Shown here piece after piece: positions 16,178-22,471 of a stretch of 25,909 nt of DNA. The translations under genes and the position numbers were made by a program. Numbering within the stretch: position 1 is the first letter of the stretch; each line of letters starts with the position of its first letter. The notes below the pieces were generated by a model, which saw nothing but the letters and a program-made list of their open reading frames with translations, was not told the origin of the DNA and ran no database searches. The stretch is from CAYXRK01 sp964467615. Lineage in GTDB: Bacteria; Hydrogenedentota; Hydrogenedentia; Hydrogenedentales; GCA-2746185. The stretch is from contig CAYXRK010000055.1 of the NCBI GenBank assembly GCA_964467615.1, forward strand, positions 1 through 25,909, written 5' to 3'.

Positions 16178-16493
16178 GGAATATATCGCGCACGTTGATC
16201 TGGACGAAGCAGCCGGAGTCTTTACGGGCCGCGTCGTCAATATCGGCGACGGAATTACATTTGAGGCCACGACGGTGAAGCGCCTACGAAAAGCGTTTCG
16301 CGAGGCCGTCGATGATTACTTGCAGTGGTGCGCCGAACGGGGGGAAGAGCCAGAGACTCCATATTCGGGAAAATTTAATTTGCGTATTTCTCCGGATTTG
16401 CACGGACGCATCGCCGCGGCGGCGGAAGACGAAGGCAAGAGTCTGAATGCGTTTGTCTCCGAATGTATCGAACAAGCCCTGGTCAAACACTGA
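16164..16493 (+). CDS. hicB: HicB-family antitoxin
   Basis: This 109-residue protein has the HicB partial RNase-H-like domain (MTYKEYIAHVDLDEAAGVFTGRVVN, then ITFEATTVKRLRKAFREAVDDYL, about 2-55). A C-terminal ribbon-helix-helix-like segment follows (KFNLRISPDLHGRIAAAAEDEGKSLNAFVSECIEQAL, about 70-106), which should bind the operator. It neutralises HicA and represses the operon. A second ATG immediately follows the first, so the start may be one codon later. The end abuts the YhbY-type gene. Confidence 0.92.
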   Translation: MMTYKEYIAHVDLDEAAGVFTGRVVNIGDGITFEATTVKRLRKAFREAVDDYLQWCAERGEEPETPYSGKFNLRISPDLHGRIAAAAEDEGKSLNAFVSECIEQALVKH

Positions 16494-16501
16494 GGGACAC
16501 G

Positions 16502-16810
16502 TTGGCCTTGAACACGATACCGCTTACCTCCGCCCAGCGCACCCGCCTCAAATCGCTGGCGCACCATCTCGAACCGGCCGTGATCGTCGGAAAACAGGGC
16601 GTCAGCGATAACCTAATCAACGCCGCGCAGGCCGCGCTCGCGGCCCACGAACTCATCAAAGTCCGCTTCAACGACTTCAAGAAAGAGAAGAAAGCGCTCG
16701 CGCCTGAAATCGCGGCGCGCGCCGAAGCACACCTCGTCGGCATTATCGGGCACGTCGCCATCCTCTACAAACAACACCTCGACCCCGAAAAACGCCGCAT
16801 CAAACTCTGA
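16502..16810 (+). CDS. yhbY: YhbY-type CRM-domain RNA-binding protein
   Basis: The product is a single CRM (CRS1-YhbY) domain of about 102 residues: LTSAQRTRLKSLAHHLEPAVIVGKQGVSDNLINAA, then HELIKVRFND, with the GKQG loop matching the GxxG signature. YhbY proteins associate with pre-50S ribosomal particles. A TTG start at 16502 is preferred because GAGGGA (16492-16497) lies just upstream. A second TTG at 16508 has better spacing, and an in-frame ATG at 16463 lies inside hicB but lacks a Shine-Dalgarno site. The gene follows hicB by eight bases, probably by read-through rather than function. Confidence 0.88.
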   Translation: MALNTIPLTSAQRTRLKSLAHHLEPAVIVGKQGVSDNLINAAQAALAAHELIKVRFNDFKKEKKALAPEIAARAEAHLVGIIGHVAILYKQHLDPEKRRIKL

Positions 16811-16822
16811 GCAGCGGTGCGG

Positions 16823-16851
16823 TTGAAGATCGCCCCGCCAATTCGTATCAT
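16823..16851 (+). promoter_or_regulatory. Sigma70-type promoter of tRNA-Asn
   Basis: TTGAAG (16823-16828), a 17-base spacer and TATCAT (16846-16851) form a near-consensus promoter. The -10 box ends 17 bases before the tRNA 5' end at 16869. It begins 12 bases after the yhbY stop. Confidence 0.75.
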
Positions 16852-16868
16852 ATTCCGTTCGCAACAAT

Positions 16869-16944
16869 TCCGCGATAGCTCAGTCGGTAGAGCGGGTGGC
16901 TGTTAACCACTAGGTCGCAGGTTCGAGTCCTGCTCGCGGAGCCA
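16869..16944 (+). tRNA. tRNA-Asn (anticodon GTT)
   Basis: This is a complete 76-base cloverleaf with encoded CCA. The acceptor stem TCCGCGA/TCGCGGA (16869-16875 with 16934-16940) is perfect. The D arm GCTC..GAGC, the anticodon loop CTGTTAA with anticodon GTT at 16902-16904, and the T arm GCAGG TTCGAGT CCTGC are all intact. The discriminator base is G. Its 3' half is duplicated 378 bases downstream (17300-17323). Confidence 0.97.
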
Positions 16945-16945
16945 T
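16922..16945 (+). repeat. Direct repeat, upstream copy (tRNA-Asn 3' end)
   Basis: These 24 bases (T-loop to CCA plus one T) are repeated exactly at 17300-17323. The two copies flank the GIY-YIG gene. Each copy is followed by nine unrelated bases and then AAGCCAC, the first arm of a terminator. Confidence 0.95.
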
Positions 16946-16954
16946 CTATCTTTT

Positions 16955-16979
16955 AAGCCACTCGCGTGTGGCTTTTTTT
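16955..16979 (+). terminator. Intrinsic terminator of tRNA-Asn
   Basis: AAGCCAC (16955-16961) pairs with GTGGCTT (16968-16974) around TCGCGT, followed by an unbroken run of seven T (16973-16979). It begins ten bases after the tRNA CCA. Confidence 0.85.
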
Positions 16980-17255
16980 GTGCCTTACTACGTCTACATA
17001 CTGCAATCCGAAACCACGGGCAAGACCTACGTCGGTCAGACCGATAACCTCCAACGTCGGGTGGAGCAGCACAACGATCCTGACTTTACCATGACCTTGT
17101 ACACCAAGCGGAACAAAGGCCCGTGGAAGCTGATCCATTCCGAAGCGCACGACACCCGAACCGGGGCCATGCGAAGAGAAAAGCAACTAAAATCCGGGCA
17201 GGGCAGAGAGTGGATCAGGGACACACTTCTTAGCAAGAACCAAGGCGGCTGTTAA
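16980..17255 (+). CDS. Small GIY-YIG nuclease-family protein
   Basis: From the GTG at 16980 the protein has 91 residues and is one GIY-YIG domain: VPYYVYILQS (GIY strand), KTYVGQTDNLQRRVEQHN (YIG strand and helix with the catalytic Arg at 26/27), and AMRREKQLKSGQGREWI with the metal-binding Glu67. It is the UvrC-N/UPF0213 type: stand-alone and too short to carry a separate DNA-binding domain. The start lies directly after the T-run of the tRNA terminator; another GTG at 16968 is inside the hairpin arm. No Shine-Dalgarno site is visible, so expression may depend on terminator read-through. Its stop codon TAA is part of a nine-base match to the tRNA-Asn anticodon loop. Flanking tRNA repeats suggest it is carried by a tiny mobile element. 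Confidence 0.85.
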   Translation: MPYYVYILQSETTGKTYVGQTDNLQRRVEQHNDPDFTMTLYTKRNKGPWKLIHSEAHDTRTGAMRREKQLKSGQGREWIRDTLLSKNQGGC

Positions 17256-17323
17256 TTCGCCTACGGCGAATCGCAGGCCGAAGGTTCACCGTAGGCGAAT
17301 TCGAGTCCTGCTCGCGGAGCCAT
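17247..17323 (+). repeat. Decayed copy of the tRNA-Asn 3' half
   Basis: Three blocks of the tRNA recur here in the same order. GGCTGTTAA (17247-17255) matches the anticodon region 16898-16906, TCGCAGG (17271-17277) matches 16915-16921, and the 24-base block 17300-17323 matches 16922-16945. In between lie TTCGCCTACGGCGAA and a related inverted copy that are absent from the tRNA. The copy cannot form a tRNA. Confidence 0.75.
17256..17299. repeat. Inverted repeat inside the tRNA-half copy
   Basis: TTCGCCTACGGCGAA (17256-17270) and TTCACCGTAGGCGAA (17285-17299) are inverted copies of each other with one mismatch in 15, separated by 14 bases. The first arm is itself a palindrome (TTCGCC-TAC-GGCGAA). 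Confidence 0.85.
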
Positions 17324-17333
17324 TAATAACTCA

Positions 17334-17358
17334 AGCCACCCACCGGGTGGCTCTTTTT
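17334..17358 (+). terminator. Second intrinsic terminator, after the tRNA-half copy
   Basis: AGCCACCC (17334-17341) pairs perfectly with GGGTGGCT (17345-17352) around ACC, followed by C and five T (17354-17358). It has the same position relative to the repeat as the tRNA-Asn terminator has to the tRNA, so the terminator was part of the duplicated unit or is the original one. Confidence 0.85.
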
Positions 17359-17600
17359 CAAGTTGGGTATACATCGCCCAACGATATTTCAAGGGCCACG
17401 CGACCGCGCTCAACAATCCCCAGTCTTGACTGTTGGAGTATGTAACGACAGCCCTTTGCTATCAAGGGCTTCCTCGCTCGTATCGGCCTTGTGCCGCTCG
17501 AAGGGGAGGGCGAGGCTCCCGCCGAGCCAGAGATAGCCGAAACACAATTGATAACCAGTCGCGATCACAACGATTGCTTGACTTGTGGGTACATCGGCAA
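17359..17600. other. Intergenic region, no gene seen
   Basis: No convincing gene lies here. Two short hairpins are visible: GTTGGG/CCCAAC (17362-17367 with 17377-17382) and AGCCCTT/AAGGGCT (17450-17456 with 17464-17470). The second could mark the end of the minus-strand WD40 transcript but has no T-run. Confidence 0.5.
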
Positions 17601-20600
17601 CTAGGGAGTACTGCGCCCCGTCGGTTTCCGCCGCCGGCCGCTTTCGCTGGCGAGCAGTCCCCCGACGGCGAACATCAAAACGGCGACATCCGCTGCTTCG
17701 CTCAACCCGCGCGGAGTGACTCCAGCTGCGCATCCTTCTCCTTCCCCCTCGCCTTCACCCTCCCCCTCGCCTTCACCCTCCCCCTCGCCTTCACCCTCCC
17801 CCTCGCCTTCACCTTCGCTACCGCAGTCGCTCGGTTCCGAGTTTTCCGGAAGGACGAGCGTTAGGGCGCGCGTATCACCCAGATCCAGGTCCGTTTCCTG
17901 CGATTGATCGTCGAAGCCCTCGGCATCGGCGGTCAGCGTGAACGAGCCGGGGGCGGCCAGTTGGAAAATGTAGAGGCCGCTCGGTTCGTCGCGCACGCCG
18001 ACAGCTTCGTTCAGGCTAATCTGCGGCGCGGCGCATTCAGCAATCGGATCTCCGTTCGCGTCGACGACTTCGACCGCGACGACGGAAGGCAGCGCCAACT
18101 TTTGGCCGATGAATCGATCGAATTCAATTTGGTCCTCGCCGCCCTTAGCCGGCACATCGAGCTTGGCGCGGATTTCCTCCGCCGTGAACACACCCCAGTC
18201 GTTGAACTGCGCGACCGTAACGGCGGGGTTGGCATTGTCGTAGCGTATGAACTTGTCCTGAATGTCGTCAAACCGATTGAAGCCTGTATTGCTGATATCG
18301 TCTTCGTCGCCAAGAAGAGGTGTCAGACCTTCTCCCTTCGAATTGAACCCGATAAAGACGGCGTCGCGGCGAATGTTGGCAAAGTTGTTACGTGTGACGA
18401 TCACCGCGGAGTCAACAGAATGGACGCCGCGCTCGAGGTTAAGCAGCGTGCAATTGCTGATCACCGAACCTGACGACGCGGCGCCGATGATGAACACGCC
18501 GGTCGTTGTGGCAATGCTGAGTGACCCGTCGAGCGTGACGCGATCAAGTGTGGCGTCGACTTCTTCGATGCGCACGAGGGTCGGCGCACCAGTCGAGGTG
18601 TCTGGTTGCGTGATCGTAAGATCGCGAAGCACTGCGCCGTCGGCGGCCTCGACAACGTGGTCATTCGCCACAACGTCGTTAAAGAAGGAAATCGAAGTGG
18701 CCGCCGCGCCTTGTCCTTCAAGCGTTACGTTCTGTGCGAACGTGACTTTCTCCTCGAACGTGCCCGCGCCCAGGTCCATCGCAACGGGGTGCAGTGCTGA
18801 ATACCGCGATACATCGATCATCGCGAAAGCAATCGTGCGCCATGGGCTCGCTTCGGTTCCATCGCCAGTCTCGTCGCTCCCCGCGACATCCACGAACACG
18901 GCGTCCGGAGGATCTGCGTCGTTTTGCGGATTCGTCACCGCGTCCCGTTCCTGGCAATTCGTCAGGCCGTCGGCGTCCGCGTCCGCGTCGCAGTCGTCCA
19001 CAAGAGGATCCAGCGCATTGTCGGTTTCGTAGTCATCGGACATGCTGTCGCCGTCGGTGTCAGCATCGAAAGGGTTCGTCCCTGCGGCGAATTCGGCAAG
19101 ATTATCGAGACCGTCCTCATCGGGGTCCTCCGAGGCATCATCAACGCGCGGATCAAGGCCGTTGTCCTGTTCCCAATCGTCAGTAATTCCGTCGCCGTCC
19201 GTGTCGGGGTCGAGCGGATTCGTGCCGTTGCACTCCTCCACGCAGTCGGAGATAGTGTCGCCATCGGAATCCGTCAGCGGTTCGCCTTCGCACAGTGTCC
19301 CGCACGAGTCCAGGGAAGCCGCCCATATCTTGGCGGTGTAGTCGCCCGACCCCGTCACGATTTTTGTTCCGTCGGCCGAAAATTGCGCCGAGGTCACCGA
19401 ATTATCAACTCCGGTGTCGAAAGTTCGCAGCACCGCGCCCGTCTCCGCGTCCAAAAGTTTCGCCGTGCCGTCGGCCGACGCGGTAAGCAAAAGCGCCCCA
19501 TTAGCGGAAAACTGGACCATGTTGATTCGGTTGGCGTGCGGGGTGAAGGAGCGAAGCGATCCGCCTGTTTCGGTGTCCCATAGTTCGATCGACGGCGACA
19601 GGTACGCGACGGCCACGATTGCGCCGTCTGGCGAGAAGGCCCCGGCGGTGGCGTCGCCCATGTCAGGCGCAAACGTGCGGATATCCGCGCCCGTCACCGT
19701 GTTCCACAGCTTCGCGGTGTCGTCGCCGGATCCCGTCAGGATTCTCGAGCCGTCCGGTGAGAACTCGACGAAATTGAGGTACTCGGCGTGGCCCTCGAAC
19801 GAACGGATTTCCGCCGCAGATTCCGCGTCAAAGAGCCGTGCCGTGCCATCTTCGAGCGCGAAGAGAAGGTGCGAGCCATCGGGCGAGAACCGGACGACAT
19901 AGATGTCGAAGACTTCAGAGGGTTCAGGCGTGTACGTGCGAATGAGATCCCCGGTACCCGCGTTCCACAGCTTCGCCGTGGCGTCCCACGAGCCCGTCAG
20001 CACGCGTGCGCCGTCGGGCGAGTACGCCACTGAACTGAGGATGAAACCATGGCCCGTGAACTCCCGTATTTCCGCTCCGGTATCGGCGTCCCAAAGTTTG
20101 GCCGTGTAGTCGGCCGAAGCCGTGGCTATTGTCGTGCCGTCCGGCGAGAAGACCGCCTCGATGACGTAATCGTCGTGGCCCCGAAAGTAACGGATGATCT
20201 GACCGTCCGCCGCGTTCCAGAGCCCCGCGTGGCGATCATCGCCGCCGGTGAGTACGCTTGCGCCGTCCGGCGAATAGGCGACGGCGTTGACGTTTCTATC
20301 GCTGACGGCGATTATACGCAGCTCCGCGCCGGTCGCCGCGTTCCAGAGTTTTGCGGTGTCGTCCCAGCAGGCGGTGAGCACAGTATCGCCGTCCGGAGAA
20401 AACGCAACACCGCTCACCCAATCCGTATGGCCTTCCAGGGTGCGAAGTAAGTCGCCGGTCGCTGGATCCCACAGCTTCGCGGAGTTATCGCCCGATCCGG
20501 TGAGGAGCGTTTCGCCGTCCTGCGAGAACGCGACCGATAGCACGTTGTTCGTATGACCTTCGAACGTCCGGATCAGCGCGCCGGTTGCCGCGTTCCAGAG

Positions 20601-21215
20601 CTTCGCCGTATCGTCGTACGAGCCGGAAAGTACCTGCGTTCCATCCGGCGAGAACGCCACGGAAACTACCCGTTCGGTATGCCCGGTAAACGTGCGCACC
20701 TGCGCGCCTGTTCCTGTGTCCCACAACTTCGCGGTGTTGTCGTCCGAGCCTGTGAGCACGGATTCACCGTCCGGCGAGAACGCAACCGAGTCGATATAGG
20801 TGAATCCTTCTTCGGTAAACGTCTGTTCGGCTTCCCCGGTCGCGGCGTCCCATATCCGTGCCGTCGTGTCTTGCGAGCCGGTAAGGAGCTTTGTCCCATC
20901 GGGGGAGAACACGCCCGAGGTCACTGTCCCAGAATGTCCCTCGATGGTCAACAAAAGTTCGCTCGTAGCGGTATTCCAGACCTTGGCCGTCTCGTCGCCC
21001 GATGTGGTGAGGACGCGGGTCCCGTCCGGCGAAAACGCGACGGAATTGACCCAATTCGAGTGGCCTTCCGTCGTGGTGACCAATGGTTCCGTTACGGTGT
21101 CGCCATGCGCCGTGATTGCCACCGCCGCCAGCAGCAGGGCCGCGAGTCGAGTTTCAATAGATCGGCTCAACATTACGGCGAGGACAAAAAGAGTGTTCAT
21201 AATCGGGCGTGCCAT
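17601..21215 (-). CDS. Exported giant protein: 14 WD40 repeats, TSP3-like repeats, beta-helix, GE-rich/Cys/membrane tail
   Basis: This protein of about 1200 residues starts with a signal segment (LAALLLAAVAITAHG). It continues with 14 clear WD40 repeats of about 42 residues (FSPDG..LLTGS.D.TAKLW pattern), enough for two seven-bladed propellers. Next come Asp-rich thrombospondin type 3-like calcium repeats (DTDGDGITDDWE, DADTDGDSMSDDYE; about 645-770), then a region starting VDVAGSDETGDGTEASPWRTI that looks like a DUF1565/parallel beta-helix domain (about 780-1030). A beta-sandwich-like stretch, about 30 residues of alternating Gly-Glu, one Cys, a membrane helix (VAVLMFAVGGLLA) and a basic end complete it. 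It should be exported and anchored at the envelope. An ATG at 21215 has GGAG ten bases upstream; an ATG at 21173 would give the cleanest signal peptide, and a GTG at 21239 also exists. It lies 51 bases after the diguanylate cyclase gene. Confidence 0.85.
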   Translation of the reverse strand: MARPIMNTLFVLAVMLSRSIETRLAALLLAAVAITAHGDTVTEPLVTTTEGHSNWVNSVAFSPDGTRVLTTSGDETAKVWNTATSELLLTIEGHSGTVTSGVFSPDGTKLLTGSQDTTARIWDAATGEAEQTFTEEGFTYIDSVAFSPDGESVLTGSDDNTAKLWDTGTGAQVRTFTGHTERVVSVAFSPDGTQVLSGSYDDTAKLWNAATGALIRTFEGHTNNVLSVAFSQDGETLLTGSGDNSAKLWDPATGDLLRTLEGHTDWVSGVAFSPDGDTVLTACWDDTAKLWNAATGAELRIIAVSDRNVNAVAYSPDGASVLTGGDDRHAGLWNAADGQIIRYFRGHDDYVIEAVFSPDGTTIATASADYTAKLWDADTGAEIREFTGHGFILSSVAYSPDGARVLTGSWDATAKLWNAGTGDLIRTYTPEPSEVFDIYVVRFSPDGSHLLFALEDGTARLFDAESAAEIRSFEGHAEYLNFVEFSPDGSRILTGSGDDTAKLWNTVTGADIRTFAPDMGDATAGAFSPDGAIVAVAYLSPSIELWDTETGGSLRSFTPHANRINMVQFSANGALLLTASADGTAKLLDAETGAVLRTFDTGVDNSVTSAQFSADGTKIVTGSGDYTAKIWAASLDSCGTLCEGEPLTDSDGDTISDCVEECNGTNPLDPDTDGDGITDDWEQDNGLDPRVDDASEDPDEDGLDNLAEFAAGTNPFDADTDGDSMSDDYETDNALDPLVDDCDADADADGLTNCQERDAVTNPQNDADPPDAVFVDVAGSDETGDGTEASPWRTIAFAMIDVSRYSALHPVAMDLGAGTFEEKVTFAQNVTLEGQGAAATSISFFNDVVANDHVVEAADGAVLRDLTITQPDTSTGAPTLVRIEEVDATLDRVTLDGSLSIATTTGVFIIGAASSGSVISNCTLLNLERGVHSVDSAVIVTRNNFANIRRDAVFIGFNSKGEGLTPLLGDEDDISNTGFNRFDDIQDKFIRYDNANPAVTVAQFNDWGVFTAEEIRAKLDVPAKGGEDQIEFDRFIGQKLALPSVVAVEVVDANGDPIAECAAPQISLNEAVGVRDEPSGLYIFQLAAPGSFTLTADAEGFDDQSQETDLDLGDTRALTLVLPENSEPSDCGSEGEGEGEGEGEGEGEGEGEGEGEGEGEGCAAGVTPRGLSEAADVAVLMFAVGGLLASESGRRRKPTGRSTP
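17743..17814. repeat. 18-bp minisatellite coding the Gly-Glu linker
   Basis: TCCCCCTCGCCTTCACCC is repeated four times in tandem (17743-17760, 17761-17778, 17779-17796, 17797-17814), the last with one changed base. Each unit encodes six residues of alternating Gly and Glu on the minus strand. Near-identical units allow slippage in multiples of six residues without frameshift. Confidence 0.95.
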
Positions 21216-21266
21216 TGCTGCGGTTCTCCGATGGGACACAAGAATACCATCGGGGAAATCCCCGCG

Positions 21267-22292
21267 CTACGCCGCCAGTTCTACCCGGTTCCGCCCGGCG
21301 TGTTTGGCGGCGTAGAGGGCGCCATCGGCGGCCCCGACGAGTTGCTCGGGCCCCGCGAAGGCGACGTCGAAAGCCGCAACGCCTATCGACGTCGTAACAT
21401 GTAGCGATTGCCCACTCGCGCCCGCGAACGGGAACCCAGCGACCGTCTCACGTAGCTTTTCCGCCAGCGCCCGGGCGTCATCGCTCGCGTTTTCGGGCAG
21501 GATGATGGCCATCTCCTCGCCACCGTAGCGACAGCAGATGTCCGAGGCGCGGGTGTTGTCCTTGAGGATTCGCGCAAAACGCCGCAACACCGCGTCGCCG
21601 GTCTGGTGGCCGTGCGTGTCGTTGAACATCTTGAAGTGGTCGATGTCGAACATGAGCAACGAGAATTCGCGCCCATAGCGTTTCGCCTGCTCGAATTCTT
21701 CCGCCATGCGCAAATCGAAGTAGCGACGCACATAAAGACCCGTAAGACCGTCAGTGACGGCCATGGCGTAAAGCTGCGCGTTGTTGATCGCGATCGCGAT
21801 CATCGGGCCGACCGTCTGGAACAAACCGGCCTCCTCCTGCGAGAACGGCTGCCCGTCCACGCGGTCTTCGAGGCGCAGCACGCCCACTGCGACGCCGTTG
21901 GCCAGAAGCGGAACGTAGGCGTCCGATTGGTACTCGGAGTTAAGCACGATGGGCATGCGCGTCGAGAGCGCGTCGCCGAAGGGCGTGCCCTTGACGTGTA
22001 CGGTCTCCTCCTCGATTCGATCCTTGCCGATGAGGTCGCGGCCATAACGGGCAACGACGGGGCGCGCGACCGAGCCGGATTCTTCCAACAGGTACAAGGT
22101 GATCTTGCGAACTTCAAGCGCGCCTTGGACTACCGTGGCGATGGTCGGGAGAACTTCGTCCAGCTCGATGGACGTGTTGACGGCGAGCGCGATTTCCCGG
22201 AGCGTCGAGAGGTGGTCGACGTCCTTCAGGAGCGAGACGTAGCTTCGATACAAGGCATCGTAATCGCCCTGTTGGCCCCCTGGCACGGCCAT
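21267..22292 (-). CDS. GAF-GGDEF diguanylate cyclase
   Basis: From the ATG at 22292 the protein has 341 residues. A short N-terminal helix leads to a GAF sensor domain (about 30-175: LREIALAVNTSIELDEVLPTI, then ARPVVARYG, VLRLEDRVDGQPFSQEEAGLFQTV). A GGDEF domain follows (about 178-341: AVTDGLTGLYVRRYFD, FDIDHFKMFNDTHGHQTGD). The active-site motif is GGEEM (257-261), an active-type GGEE variant with Met at the fifth place, and RASD (248-251) sits at the correct five-residue spacing for an inhibitory I-site. It should make cyclic-di-GMP from two GTP in the cytoplasm, controlled by a small-molecule or redox signal through GAF. A GGGGG site seven bases upstream supports this start over one 39 codons earlier. 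It probably co-transcribes with the WD40 protein. Confidence 0.93.
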   Translation of the reverse strand: MAVPGGQQGDYDALYRSYVSLLKDVDHLSTLREIALAVNTSIELDEVLPTIATVVQGALEVRKITLYLLEESGSVARPVVARYGRDLIGKDRIEEETVHVKGTPFGDALSTRMPIVLNSEYQSDAYVPLLANGVAVGVLRLEDRVDGQPFSQEEAGLFQTVGPMIAIAINNAQLYAMAVTDGLTGLYVRRYFDLRMAEEFEQAKRYGREFSLLMFDIDHFKMFNDTHGHQTGDAVLRRFARILKDNTRASDICCRYGGEEMAIILPENASDDARALAEKLRETVAGFPFAGASGQSLHVTTSIGVAAFDVAFAGPEQLVGAADGALYAAKHAGRNRVELAA

Positions 22293-22313
22293 GACCGTTC
22301 CCCCTGGGGCGCT

Positions 22314-22319
22314 AGTATA
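22314..22319 (-). promoter_or_regulatory. Possible -10 box of the diguanylate cyclase gene
   Basis: On the minus strand TATACT (22319 to 22314) lies 21 bases upstream of the ATG at 22292. It differs from the consensus -10 by one base, but no good -35 box is found 16-18 bases further up. Confidence 0.35.
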
Positions 22320-22409
22320 CCGGAGGCGACGCGGGGGTTGCGATGGGGAGACGGCGGCGGAACCGGCCAAGGGCGCATGGGCTGGAAGAGCCCATGCCAC
22401 GGCGGGCAC

Positions 22410-22440
22410 AAAAAATGCCGCCTCCCACGAGGGAGGCGGC
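22410..22440 (-). terminator. Intrinsic terminator of the PEP-CTERM gene
   Basis: GCCGCCTCCC (22417-22426) pairs perfectly with GGGAGGCGGC (22431-22440) around a four-base loop. On the minus strand it is followed by A and six T (22415-22410). It lies 31 bases after the stop at 22472. Confidence 0.93.
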
Positions 22441-22471
22441 GAGGAGAGGTTCGTTTCTTGCGTTCGGAGTA

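Noticed and set aside
16869..17323. Group I intron in tRNA-Asn with a GIY-YIG homing gene
   Set aside because: The upstream tRNA is complete and uninterrupted, so nothing has to be spliced; I also saw no group I core elements. Duplication of the 3' half by integration or repair explains the layout better.
17743..17814. CRISPR-like array of short repeats
   Set aside because: Units are contiguous 18-mers without spacers, in frame inside a coding region and encoding Gly-Glu.
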